A stretch of 64,000 bases of DNA from NCBI GenBank assembly GCA_016209105.1, contig JACQWR010000024.1, forward strand, positions 155,948 to 219,947, in the 5' to 3' direction. The stretch comes from Deltaproteobacteria bacterium (GTDB lineage: Bacteria > Desulfobacterota > Syntrophia > Syntrophales > JACQWR01). A model generated the notes under the pieces. It had not been told where the DNA came from and did not search any database. It was given only the letters and a program-made list of their open reading frames with translations. A program made the translations under genes and the position numbers. How positions within the stretch are numbered: position 1 is the first letter of the stretch; every line of letters starts with the position of its first letter. Below, one piece after another: positions 43,832-50,913 of the stretch.

Positions 43832-44233
43832 CTCCCGGTTATTAGTAAGTGAGAAATTGTTTTTCGCGCTTTTCCGGCAGAAAATAATTTCGTTAACGCA
43901 CGTATCTCGTTTATCAGGGTTAGGATATATTCGGTAAACTCTGCATGAACGATTCTTAATCAGGCAGCGATTGCATTTTCCGCAGCGCGCCGCGGAAAAT
44001 CCTTGGTTTCGTCGAACTTGCCATTGGGAAATCGTTCAAACTCGTGATACATATACAGAGGATGGAACCCGTATGTCAAGAAGATTGAAGCTCTCCGTGA
44101 GCGCGCGGGGAAGTGTCTTCGGTTCTTCAGGGAACATCATCGTTCATCATTCGCTCGCGCACCTTGCGGCAAGCCGCGGAAAATGCGCGTGCCGCTGAGT
44201 TTAACAGGCCGTATGTAACCGGAACATGACGAA
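43832..44233. other. Intergenic region with dispersed repeat
   Basis: A 402-base gap between divergently read genes: the sensor kinase on the left and the glycosyltransferase on the right. The A+T-rich part (43845-43960) probably contains the kinase promoter, but no clear hexamers were found. The right part is the repeat copy listed separately. Confidence 0.5.
44083..44205 (+). repeat. Dispersed repeat, complete second and third modules
   Basis: TTGAAGCTCTCCGTGAGCGC, GAAGTGTCTTCGG, CAGGGAACATCATCG, TTCATCATTCGCTCGCGC, GCGGCAAGCCGCGG, AAATGCGCGTGCCGCTGAG. It is colinear with 15440-15562 at about three positions in four. It ends about 30 bases before the glycosyltransferase gene. Confidence 0.8.
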
Positions 44234-44944
44234 ATGAACAAGCGCGTTTCTATCATCATTCCCGTCCTGCACGAGGCCCTGATCATCAACGACCTCATCG
44301 TTCACTTGCGGGGGCTGGAGCGTGCTGAAAAAAGCGAACTGATCGTCGTGGACGGCGGTGCGGCGGAAGATACGCTCGATGCCATAGCCGACAAGGAGGT
44401 GCGCCGTTTGACAGCCCCGCCGGGGCGTGCCAGACAGATGAACACCGGGGCGGCGGCGGCCTCCGGCGATATCCTCCTTTTTCTCCATGCGGATACGCGC
44501 TTGCCCGCCGATGCCCTGACGCTGATAGACCTGGTTATGTCGGGATCGAGATATTGGGGAGGGGCGTTCAACCTGGGGATTTCCTCCCCCCGCTGGATTT
44601 ACCGGTTCATCGCAGCGGCAGCCTCCATCCGCTCGCGCCTCACCCGCATCCCTTACGGCGACCAGGCCATCTTTATCGGGAAGGAGGTGCTCCAACACCT
44701 GGGGAGCTATCCGGAAATTCCCCTCATGGAAGACGTAGCCCTCATGCAGCGCATAAAGAAATCCGGCGGCAAAATATATATTATCCCCCGATGCGTCGCG
44801 ACATCTCCCCGGAGATGGGAGCAGGAGGGAATCATCTATGCGACACTGAGAAACCGGTTCCTGCTCATGGCATACTGTCTGGGCGTTCCGCCCGCTAAAC
44901 TGGCAGGGCATTATACAAACGGGGAAAGGAAGAATGACCGCTGA
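44234..44944 (+). CDS. TIGR04283-type (rSAM/selenodomain-associated) glycosyltransferase
   Basis: A 236-residue family-2 glycosyltransferase. It opens VSIIIPVLHEALIINDLIVHL, has the nucleotide-sugar aspartates in LIVVDGGAAEDT and FLHADTRLP (DxD-like), and the acceptor-side FNLGISSPRWIYRF and PYGDQAIFIGKEV. These last motifs are specific for the group found beside radical SAM/selenodomain proteins. Its end overlaps the start of the DUF2064 gene by 11 bases. Relatives act on arsenosugar-like or related molecules, but this is not proved for this gene. Confidence 0.88.
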   Translation: MNKRVSIIIPVLHEALIINDLIVHLRGLERAEKSELIVVDGGAAEDTLDAIADKEVRRLTAPPGRARQMNTGAAAASGDILLFLHADTRLPADALTLIDLVMSGSRYWGGAFNLGISSPRWIYRFIAAAASIRSRLTRIPYGDQAIFIGKEVLQHLGSYPEIPLMEDVALMQRIKKSGGKIYIIPRCVATSPRRWEQEGIIYATLRNRFLLMAYCLGVPPAKLAGHYTNGERKNDR

Positions 44945-45635
44945 AACACCGATAACGAACGGGTGCATCCTGCTTTTCGTGAAATCGCCGGAGCAGGCGC
45001 CGGTCAAGTCTCGCCTGGCGGCGGACATCGGCGAAGAGGCGGCCGGCGAGCTGTACAGAAACTTTGTCCTGGATATCTTGGAAACACTGTCCGGCGTCAC
45101 GGCAACAATGCGGTGCGCACTGCACGTATGCGTTCACCCGCCCGGCGCACTGCAGCAAACGAGGAAATGGCTGGGAAACGATTACCGCTGTCTGCCCCAA
45201 CGGGGACAGAACCTGGGAGAACGGATGAGAAACGCCTTCCAGGCCGGCTTTGCCGAGGGTTATAAACGGGCGGTGATTATCGGCAGCGACACTCCCGACC
45301 TCACGGGCGAAATCATCACCGAGGGACTGCGCCGTCTGGAACACGGTGAAGCGGTGATCGGCCCCGCCCATGACGGCGGCTATTACCTCATCGGTTTTCG
45401 GTCCGACACGTTCCTGCCCGCCGTTTTTGAAGACATTCCCTGGAGCACGGGAGACGTTTTTGCCGCTACCATGAAAATCTTCCGACAGGCCAAGAGCGAT
45501 GTCGCCGTCCTGCCGCCCTGGCGGGACGTGGACACCCTGTCCGACTTACAAGATTTCCGCATGCGGCGCGAAAAGAGCAGCTTTGCCGATTCACGAACGA
45601 TGCGCTGCCTCCGGTCACGGGATGGGGAGAAATAG
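44934..45635 (+). CDS. TIGR04282-type glycosyltransferase (DUF2064)
   Basis: A 233-residue DUF2064 protein. The nucleotidyl/glycosyltransferase A fold is seen in FVKSPEQAPVKSRLAADIGEE, GSDTPDLTGEIITEGL and VIGPAHDGGYYLIGFR, then PWSTGDVFAATMK. This is the usual partner of the family-2 transferase, whose gene it overlaps by 11 bases. Both point at the radical SAM gene downstream, which is convergent. Confidence 0.9.
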   Translation: MTAETPITNGCILLFVKSPEQAPVKSRLAADIGEEAAGELYRNFVLDILETLSGVTATMRCALHVCVHPPGALQQTRKWLGNDYRCLPQRGQNLGERMRNAFQAGFAEGYKRAVIIGSDTPDLTGEIITEGLRRLEHGEAVIGPAHDGGYYLIGFRSDTFLPAVFEDIPWSTGDVFAATMKIFRQAKSDVAVLPPWRDVDTLSDLQDFRMRREKSSFADSRTMRCLRSRDGEK

Positions 45636-45675
45636 CACCTTCCTGCTCTGAAGTTCCGCTCCAGACAAAAGAGAA

Positions 45676-46632
45676 CTACGCTGCCAACATCCCCGAACAG
45701 GAAGACCCCGCGCCTGCCGTGCAGCCGAAGCAGTGATTGCCCGTCACGATGCGCCGATGAACGAGTTGCCGGTGGTCAAAGTACTCGATCCGGGCGGGAG
45801 CGCCGTGATTGACGGGCATCCCGATGGCAAGGTTGAAGTCGCAGTCGTATACCGTCCCGTCCCAGTCAATGCTGATCTGATGACGGCACATCAAATGGGG
45901 AAGGGTTGTGGGATTGAACGCCTCCCGGAGTATCTTCTGATACGCTTCAAGCTGTCCGTCTTTTTCCAGTTGCCGTCTAAATCTGCCGAGCGGCATATTG
46001 GTCAGAACGAACAAATGGCTGAAGGAAACACCGTAGCGGCTTTTGAGCTCCTCCCGGTAGACCCCTTCCAACTCGGATTGGCGGGGAGGGAGGAAAGGGC
46101 CGCGGGGATTATAGACCAGATTCAGGACCTGTCCTCCCTCGAGACCGTATCCCGCCCGGTTCAGGAGACGCATGGCGGCGATACTTCGGGCATGGACCCC
46201 GCTCCCTCGCCATGCATCCACATTCTCGGACAGATAGCAGGGCAACGAACCGACCAGGGAAACGCCGCAGGACGTGAACAGACCAATCAGGTCAGAGAGG
46301 GGAGGCGCCGACAGCGTAGTCAGATTTGTCCGCACCTGAACGGCCTGGCCCCGGGCGCAGAGGGCCTCCACGAAATAACGAAAGCGGGGATGGAGTTCGG
46401 GAGAACCGCCGGTTATCTCGACACGGCGGAAGTTCCCGTCTTCCACAAGGCGGAGAACGCCCTCCATGACTGCTTCCGGCATCTGTTCGCTGCGGCGGGG
46501 AGAGCACGCCAGATGGCAGTGGCTGCACGCCAGATTGCAGATTCTCCCAAGGTTGACCTGGAGGGTGCGGATCTCCGCAGATATCAGTCCTTCCGCAAGG
46601 GTGTCATGAATTTTGAGTTCAAATTCCTTCAT
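45676..46632 (-). CDS. arsS: ArsS-like radical SAM (seleno)domain protein, Cys form
   Basis: A 318-residue radical SAM protein. The cluster motif is Cys32-x3-Cys36-x2-Cys39 (CNLACSHC). The C-terminal 'selenodomain' reads GNHCFGCTAGAGSSCSGMLA; relatives sometimes carry selenocysteine in this motif, whereas here all positions are ordinary Cys codons and the gene ends in TAG. In the known arsenosugar pathway ArsS adds the deoxyadenosyl group of SAM to dimethylarsenite. No arsM methyltransferase is in the window, so the substrate is open. I start at 46632 (GGGAGG 11 bases before). Confidence 0.85.
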   Translation of the reverse strand: MKEFELKIHDTLAEGLISAEIRTLQVNLGRICNLACSHCHLACSPRRSEQMPEAVMEGVLRLVEDGNFRRVEITGGSPELHPRFRYFVEALCARGQAVQVRTNLTTLSAPPLSDLIGLFTSCGVSLVGSLPCYLSENVDAWRGSGVHARSIAAMRLLNRAGYGLEGGQVLNLVYNPRGPFLPPRQSELEGVYREELKSRYGVSFSHLFVLTNMPLGRFRRQLEKDGQLEAYQKILREAFNPTTLPHLMCRHQISIDWDGTVYDCDFNLAIGMPVNHGAPARIEYFDHRQLVHRRIVTGNHCFGCTAGAGSSCSGMLAA

Positions 46633-46738
46633 TGTCTTGCCATCCTCCCTCGATGGGAATGGGCGCAAAAAACCCTCATAAGGTTGTATGATCGGTTTTT
46701 AAAATATGTGCCACATTTTATCGGGGGCAATGCTGTTC

Positions 46739-48196
46739 TCAAATATCACTCCCGCATGCCCTGCCTTTCAGGTGAAAGAACAAACGCAGGCCCTTCCTTA
46801 CCCTCTCTGAGAACAGCTTCCGGGAGAGAAATGTCCCGGCAACCCGCTTGTTGATTTCCCCGAGCGTTGGATAGGGATGCACGGCGGAAGCAAGGGTGGA
46901 GAGCTTCATGCCGCCGTTCATGATCGCTACCCACTCGCTGACTAAATCCCCGGCGCGAGGTCCTAATATCTGAACGCCAAGGGGCTTTTCTCTCTCGTCG
47001 AGGATCATTTTGATCTTACCGATAGATTCGCCTTCCGCGAGGCTGCGATCGTTGTCTTTGAACTCTTCCGTCCAGACGGAATGCTTTATGCCGGCGGCGG
47101 TCGCCGCGCTCTCGTTCATCCCAATGCTGGCCAGTTCGGGATCGGTATAGGTGCACCAGGGAAGATACGTGTAATCTACTTGTCTGGGCAGATGGAAAAT
47201 TGCATTGCTCAGCACGATTGCCCCTTCATATCCGGCGGCATGGGTGAATTGGTATTCCCCGGTAACATCCCCTGCTGCAAAGATATGCTTTTGGCTCGTT
47301 CGCAACCGTTTATCCACCTTGAGCCCCCTTTTATCAAAATCAAGTCCGATCTCTTTGAGCCCCAATTCATCCACGTTGGCATCTCTGCCCATGGCGACCA
47401 GAATGATCTCAGCCCTCAGGCTTGCCGTTTCGTCTTTGCCGATCTTTATGACGACTTCTCTTTCAGCGCCCCAATCTTTTGCCCTGAGTACAGACGTGTT
47501 GAGATAAAAGACGACCCCCTCCTCGCGCAAGACATTCATGACCTGGTCGGCCATGTCCTTGTCTTCTTTCGTTAATATCTGATTGCTCCGCTGAATTACG
47601 GAAACCTTTGTTCCCAGACGGCCGAAAGCCTGCGCCATTTCAATGGCGATCGGGCCGGCGCCCAGAACGATCATTGATTCGGGCAGTCTTTCCAAGGAAT
47701 AGATTTCTCTATTGGTGATATAGGGTGTTTTGTTCAGCCCTTCCACGGGCGGGATGGAAGGCGAAGAACCTGTAGAGACAACCCATTTTTTTGCAGAATA
47801 TGTCTCTCCGTTGAGCCGCACCGCATGCTCGTCCACAAAACTCGGCTCGCCAAACTCCACCCGGACGCCGAGCTTACAGAATCTCTCTCTGGAATCATGT
47901 TGCTGGATAATGCTGATAACGGATTGGATCCTTCTTGATACCTCCTGAAACGCGACGGGCTTAATTTCCAGAGACGGCAGGCCAAAGTGCGCGGCATTTT
48001 TCATCAAATGATATACCTGGGCCGTTCGGATAAGTGTCTTGCTCGGGACACAGCCATAATGAAGACAGTCTCCGCCCAGTTCACTGTCTTTCTCGACAAG
48101 AAGCGTTTTAGCCCCGAGCTGGGCTGCCCCGGACGCGATGGTCAAGCCGGCTGCTCCGCCGCCTATGATGCCGATATCAAAATCATAATTTGCCAT
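46739..48196 (-). CDS. FAD-dependent disulfide oxidoreductase (mercuric reductase/Lpd-like)
   Basis: A 485-residue class I pyridine nucleotide-disulfide oxidoreductase. FAD is bound by GIIGGGAAGL; the redox pair is Cys44-x4-Cys49 (GGDCLHYGCVPSK). A second dinucleotide site occurs at VLGAGPIAIEMAQ, FAD contact at FAAGDV, and the C-terminal His-Glu pair is within VHPYPTLGEINK. It lacks the N-terminal HMA domain and the C-terminal vicinal Cys pair of MerA, so mercury reduction is unlikely. It follows the TVP38 gene by 24 bases, a frequent pairing in anaerobes, and precedes the ArsS-like gene by 106 bases. The disulfide substrate is unknown. Confidence 0.88.
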   Translation of the reverse strand: MANYDFDIGIIGGGAAGLTIASGAAQLGAKTLLVEKDSELGGDCLHYGCVPSKTLIRTAQVYHLMKNAAHFGLPSLEIKPVAFQEVSRRIQSVISIIQQHDSRERFCKLGVRVEFGEPSFVDEHAVRLNGETYSAKKWVVSTGSSPSIPPVEGLNKTPYITNREIYSLERLPESMIVLGAGPIAIEMAQAFGRLGTKVSVIQRSNQILTKEDKDMADQVMNVLREEGVVFYLNTSVLRAKDWGAEREVVIKIGKDETASLRAEIILVAMGRDANVDELGLKEIGLDFDKRGLKVDKRLRTSQKHIFAAGDVTGEYQFTHAAGYEGAIVLSNAIFHLPRQVDYTYLPWCTYTDPELASIGMNESAATAAGIKHSVWTEEFKDNDRSLAEGESIGKIKMILDEREKPLGVQILGPRAGDLVSEWVAIMNGGMKLSTLASAVHPYPTLGEINKRVAGTFLSRKLFSERVRKGLRLFFHLKGRACGSDI

Positions 48197-48220
48197 GCGA
48201 TTCTCCTTGATTACGAAGCG

Positions 48221-48928
48221 TTATCTCTTTCCGGAGTTTCTCTTCTTTGCTTTATATAAAGACAGCAACTTCTTTGTTGCGATAGGGAAAAGACCGAGAA
48301 GCGCAAAAGAGAAAATCAGCCCCGGTGAAAGTATCCCTGAAAGAGAATTGATCTTTGCCAGTTCCTTACCGGCATTGACATAGACTACGGTCCCGGCCAA
48401 CATCCCAATCTGAGAAACCCCGTAGAAGGTCTTAAGCGGCATCTTCGTGAGCCCCATAATAAGATTGATAAGCCAAAAAGGAAAGATCGGGATCAAACGC
48501 AGAGTGAACAAATAAAAAGCCCCGTCTCTTGCTATTCCCTCGTTGACCTCTTTGAGCTTGTCTTTGAACCTTGCCTGCACCCAATCGCGCAAGACAAACC
48601 GCGACACAAGGCATGCCAAAGTTGCGCCGATCGTACTTGCAAAGGAAACAACAACGGTGCCTATCAATAATCCAAACAGCGCTCCCCCTGCAAGAGTCAT
48701 TATCGCGGCCCCCGGCAAGGATAACGACGTTACAAGGATATAGATCACCACGTACGCGGCGATTACCGTGAGGCGGTGATCTGCATAGAGGGCAGCGAAT
48801 TTCGCCTGAGATGCCTTGACGTAAGAAAGGGTAAAATACGGACCGAGATCGAAGATAGTAAAGATCAGTGCAAGTCCGACTACGACGGTTACAACCACTA
48901 TTTTTTTTGTGATGTTCTTATTCACCAC
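48221..48928 (-). CDS. TVP38/TMEM64 family membrane protein
   Basis: A 235-residue membrane protein with five to six helices and the VTT/SNARE-associated domain: LSLPGAAIMTLAGGALFGLLIGTVV, RFVLRDWVQARFKDKL, and TLRLIPIFPFWLINLIMGLTKMPLKTFYG. Such proteins are likely lipid scramblases or transporters. It is the first gene of a minus-strand transcript with the FAD oxidoreductase. A second TVP38 domain in the window is fused to an Fe-S protein at 50914-52776. Confidence 0.9.
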   Translation of the reverse strand: MVNKNITKKIVVVTVVVGLALIFTIFDLGPYFTLSYVKASQAKFAALYADHRLTVIAAYVVIYILVTSLSLPGAAIMTLAGGALFGLLIGTVVVSFASTIGATLACLVSRFVLRDWVQARFKDKLKEVNEGIARDGAFYLFTLRLIPIFPFWLINLIMGLTKMPLKTFYGVSQIGMLAGTVVYVNAGKELAKINSLSGILSPGLIFSFALLGLFPIATKKLLSLYKAKKRNSGKR

Positions 48929-48974
48929 ACTTTTTGCCCCGATACGCCCATGCCCGGCAACATCTTACCCCGTG

Positions 48975-49583
48975 TCAATGCCCCGCCGCACTACCCCACA
49001 GATCCCTGAGGCGCTCGTCACGACCGCACCTGCTACGGTAGTATTTGTAACGGATCGGGTTCTTTTTGTAGTAGTGTTGGTGGTAATCCTCGGCAGGATA
49101 GAACTCGGCAGCCTGCACAATCTCGGTTACGACAGGCCCTTTGAAGGGTTTGTTTTTTTCCAACAGTTCCTTCGACTGCAGCGCCAACCGGCGCTGTTCC
49201 GCATTGTGATAAAAGATGGCGCTTCGATACTGATGCCCCGAATCACAGAACTGCCGGTCCCTGGTGGTCGGATCGATGTTGTGCCAAAAGACGTTCAGGA
49301 GTTTCTCGTAGCTCACTTTTGACGGGTCATACACGACCTGAACTGCCTCGGCGTGTCCGGTTTCTCCAGCCGAGACCTCTTCGTAAGTGGGATTTTTTTT
49401 CTGCCCGCCGGTATAGCCGGATGTGACTGATACTACGCCGGGAATCTCGTCGAATGGGTGCTCCATACACCAGAAGCAGCCGCCCGCGAAGGTCGCTTTC
49501 TCAAGAGTAGTTGCAGCCATACCTGGGGTGATTGCGATGAATATGGCTGACAGTCCCATAATAACGATATTAAGCATTTTCAT
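48975..49583 (-). CDS. msrA: Peptide methionine sulfoxide reductase MsrA, exported
   Basis: A 202-residue MsrA. An N-terminal hydrophobic signal (about 1-24, ending GMAAT) implies a periplasmic location, unlike most MsrA proteins. The catalytic site is GGCFWCMEHPFD (Cys36), and the family motifs GYTGGQKKNPTYEEVSAG, TGHAEAVQVVYDP and GHQYRSAIF are all present. It reduces S-sulfoxide of methionine. GGAGGAG lies before the ATG. No MsrB is adjacent. A TVP38, YdjY and Fe-S context suggests an envelope redox repair role. Confidence 0.93.
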   Translation of the reverse strand: MKMLNIVIMGLSAIFIAITPGMAATTLEKATFAGGCFWCMEHPFDEIPGVVSVTSGYTGGQKKNPTYEEVSAGETGHAEAVQVVYDPSKVSYEKLLNVFWHNIDPTTRDRQFCDSGHQYRSAIFYHNAEQRRLALQSKELLEKNKPFKGPVVTEIVQAAEFYPAEDYHQHYYKKNPIRYKYYRSRCGRDERLRDLWGSAAGH

Positions 49584-49770
49584 TATGTCTCCTCCAGGTT
49601 GTGTGATTCTTCCATCGTTATCCCGCCCCCCTCGACCTTTACGTTCCCGGAGTGGAGACCCTTTGCCCCATCGGGAAATGACCGGAATAATTTTCCCAAG
49701 AGGGATGGAGATTCCTGGACTTTACCCGCTCTGAGATCCACATCTATAGTTGTATTTGCGATGAGAGGCA

Positions 49771-49793
49771 GGGACGTATCATTGATGCGTCCC
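49771..49793. terminator. Hairpin between the MauE-like ORF and msrA
   Basis: GGGACGTATCA (49771-49781) and TGATGCGTCCC (49783-49793) pair with one mismatch around a single T. It lies just downstream of the truncated MauE-like ORF on the minus strand. No T run is visible. Confidence 0.35.
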
Positions 49794-49830
49794 CATCGAG
49801 ACTCCGGTCAATCCATCGCGAACCATAGTC

Positions 49831-50109
49831 TCAGCAAGAGGTATTAATAAGCAATATCAATAAATAGTAAGTTAAACGGTAGGTAATAGCTATGAATGAC
49901 CCTTCGTGACGTCCGAAAGAGAAAGGATCTACGGCTGCAAAGGTCAACAAGACCTCCGGAAGGAGATTGTAGGATGAGATGATGCGGGCAAAGGCCTTGG
50001 GGTCCATGAGCTTGACCGCACCGCCGTACAGGAACAACGCCGCCAGGAGTATCCTGACAATTCCGTACAGCCATTTCGAAAACAGTATTGTTCTCAAACC
50101 CTCTTTCAT
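49831..50109 (-). pseudogene. Truncated MauE/DoxX-like membrane protein
   Basis: The N-terminal half is typical of MauE/DoxX proteins: KWLYGIVRILLAALFLYGGAVKLMDP, then FARIISSYNLLP. In the family three further helices follow. Here the sequence departs after TFAAV, continues with unrelated residues (DPFSFGRHEG) and stops after one more hydrophobic stretch. It lies 39 bases after the YdjY gene (6 if an earlier ATG at 50142 is used). I consider it a broken gene, though a short functional protein cannot be excluded. Confidence 0.6.
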
Positions 50110-50148
50110 CCCAGGCTCTTTCTTTCCCTGCACGGAGATCATATTTCT

Positions 50149-50841
50149 CTACTTCGAATTCGCGACACGGTACATAAGGATGACCGGTTCCCCGTCGCCC
50201 GGCAGCACATCCGCCCGGCCCTTGAACCGGGAATTGGGATCGAGGAACCGTTTTATCGAATTTGTCTGAGGATAGCGCGCGTTGCTCGATATGGATATCC
50301 AGCAACTTTCGAGACAGGTTATGCATCCGGTGTTCTGTTCCTCCGAGGCCTTGCGGTTGCCGCCGAACTTGATTTGAAACCCCTTCCCCGTCTGATCGTG
50401 GAATATTTCGTCGAGGGCGAGTTCCTTGCCCAGTCCGGGCCAGGTCGCCTTGACGTCGAGGATATCTCCTTCAACATATTTGCCTATGGTGTCCTTTGTC
50501 AGGTTGTTCCCCGGCTTTGCGCCGATCTTGATCAAAGCATCATGAAAGTCGAGATGATTTGCGAAAGATCGCAAGATCGCCCTGTCCTGAAACTTGCCGT
50601 CCTTAAATACAACGCCCCAGTGGACATTTGACTGGTGGACGTTCATCTCATGCACTTCCGTGTAGACAAGCACCCGCTTTCCCTTCCCATCGATAACGAG
50701 GGGGTTCGTTTTTGTCGGATACTGCTGGACATCCTCAGCCGCACTCCGGGCAGCCGCGGCAGCCTTCTCCCGAGGCGCCGCAAAGACCAGAGCGGAAGCG
50801 AAAACGGCTACTCCTGCGGCAACGAGCAAATACTTTTTCAT
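50149..50841 (-). CDS. YdjY-domain exported protein
   Basis: A 230-residue protein with a signal peptide (about 1-20, LVAAGVAVFASALVFA) and a YdjY domain, recognisable in NPLVIDGKGKRVLVYTEVH, HWGVVFKDGKFQDRAILRSF and GCITCLESCWISISSN near residues 170-185, with CxxC-like cysteines. AAAGGAGG precedes the start at 50841. In E. coli ydjY lies between the two TVP38-family genes ydjX and ydjZ; here it lies next to a TVP38 fusion, so the partnership is conserved. The function is unknown, perhaps electron transfer in the periplasm. Confidence 0.82.
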   Translation of the reverse strand: MKKYLLVAAGVAVFASALVFAAPREKAAAAARSAAEDVQQYPTKTNPLVIDGKGKRVLVYTEVHEMNVHQSNVHWGVVFKDGKFQDRAILRSFANHLDFHDALIKIGAKPGNNLTKDTIGKYVEGDILDVKATWPGLGKELALDEIFHDQTGKGFQIKFGGNRKASEEQNTGCITCLESCWISISSNARYPQTNSIKRFLDPNSRFKGRADVLPGDGEPVILMYRVANSK

Positions 50842-50913
50842 GGTGGTACCTCCTTTTATTCGGACAAAATAATTTTTCCGCATGTGAACGAATTTCACGT
50901 GCAGAATGCTGCT

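Noticed and set aside
45676..45740. Possible selenocysteine codon in the selenodomain of the ArsS-like protein
   Set aside because: The codons in the GCTAGAGSSCSG motif are TGC and TGT, and the gene ends with TAG; there is no in-frame TGA and so no sign of Sec.
45733..46854. A 373-codon open frame on the plus strand
   Set aside because: Antisense to the ArsS-like radical SAM gene and the end of the FAD oxidoreductase gene, both with clear motifs.
46739..48196. Calling the FAD oxidoreductase a mercuric reductase
   Set aside because: No N-terminal metal-binding domain and no C-terminal vicinal cysteine pair; only the shared disulfide-oxidoreductase fold is visible.
49844..50326. A 160-codon open frame overlapping the MauE-like and YdjY genes on the minus strand
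   Set aside because: It is a shifted frame over the end of the YdjY gene and the MauE-like fragment, whose own frames show family motifs.
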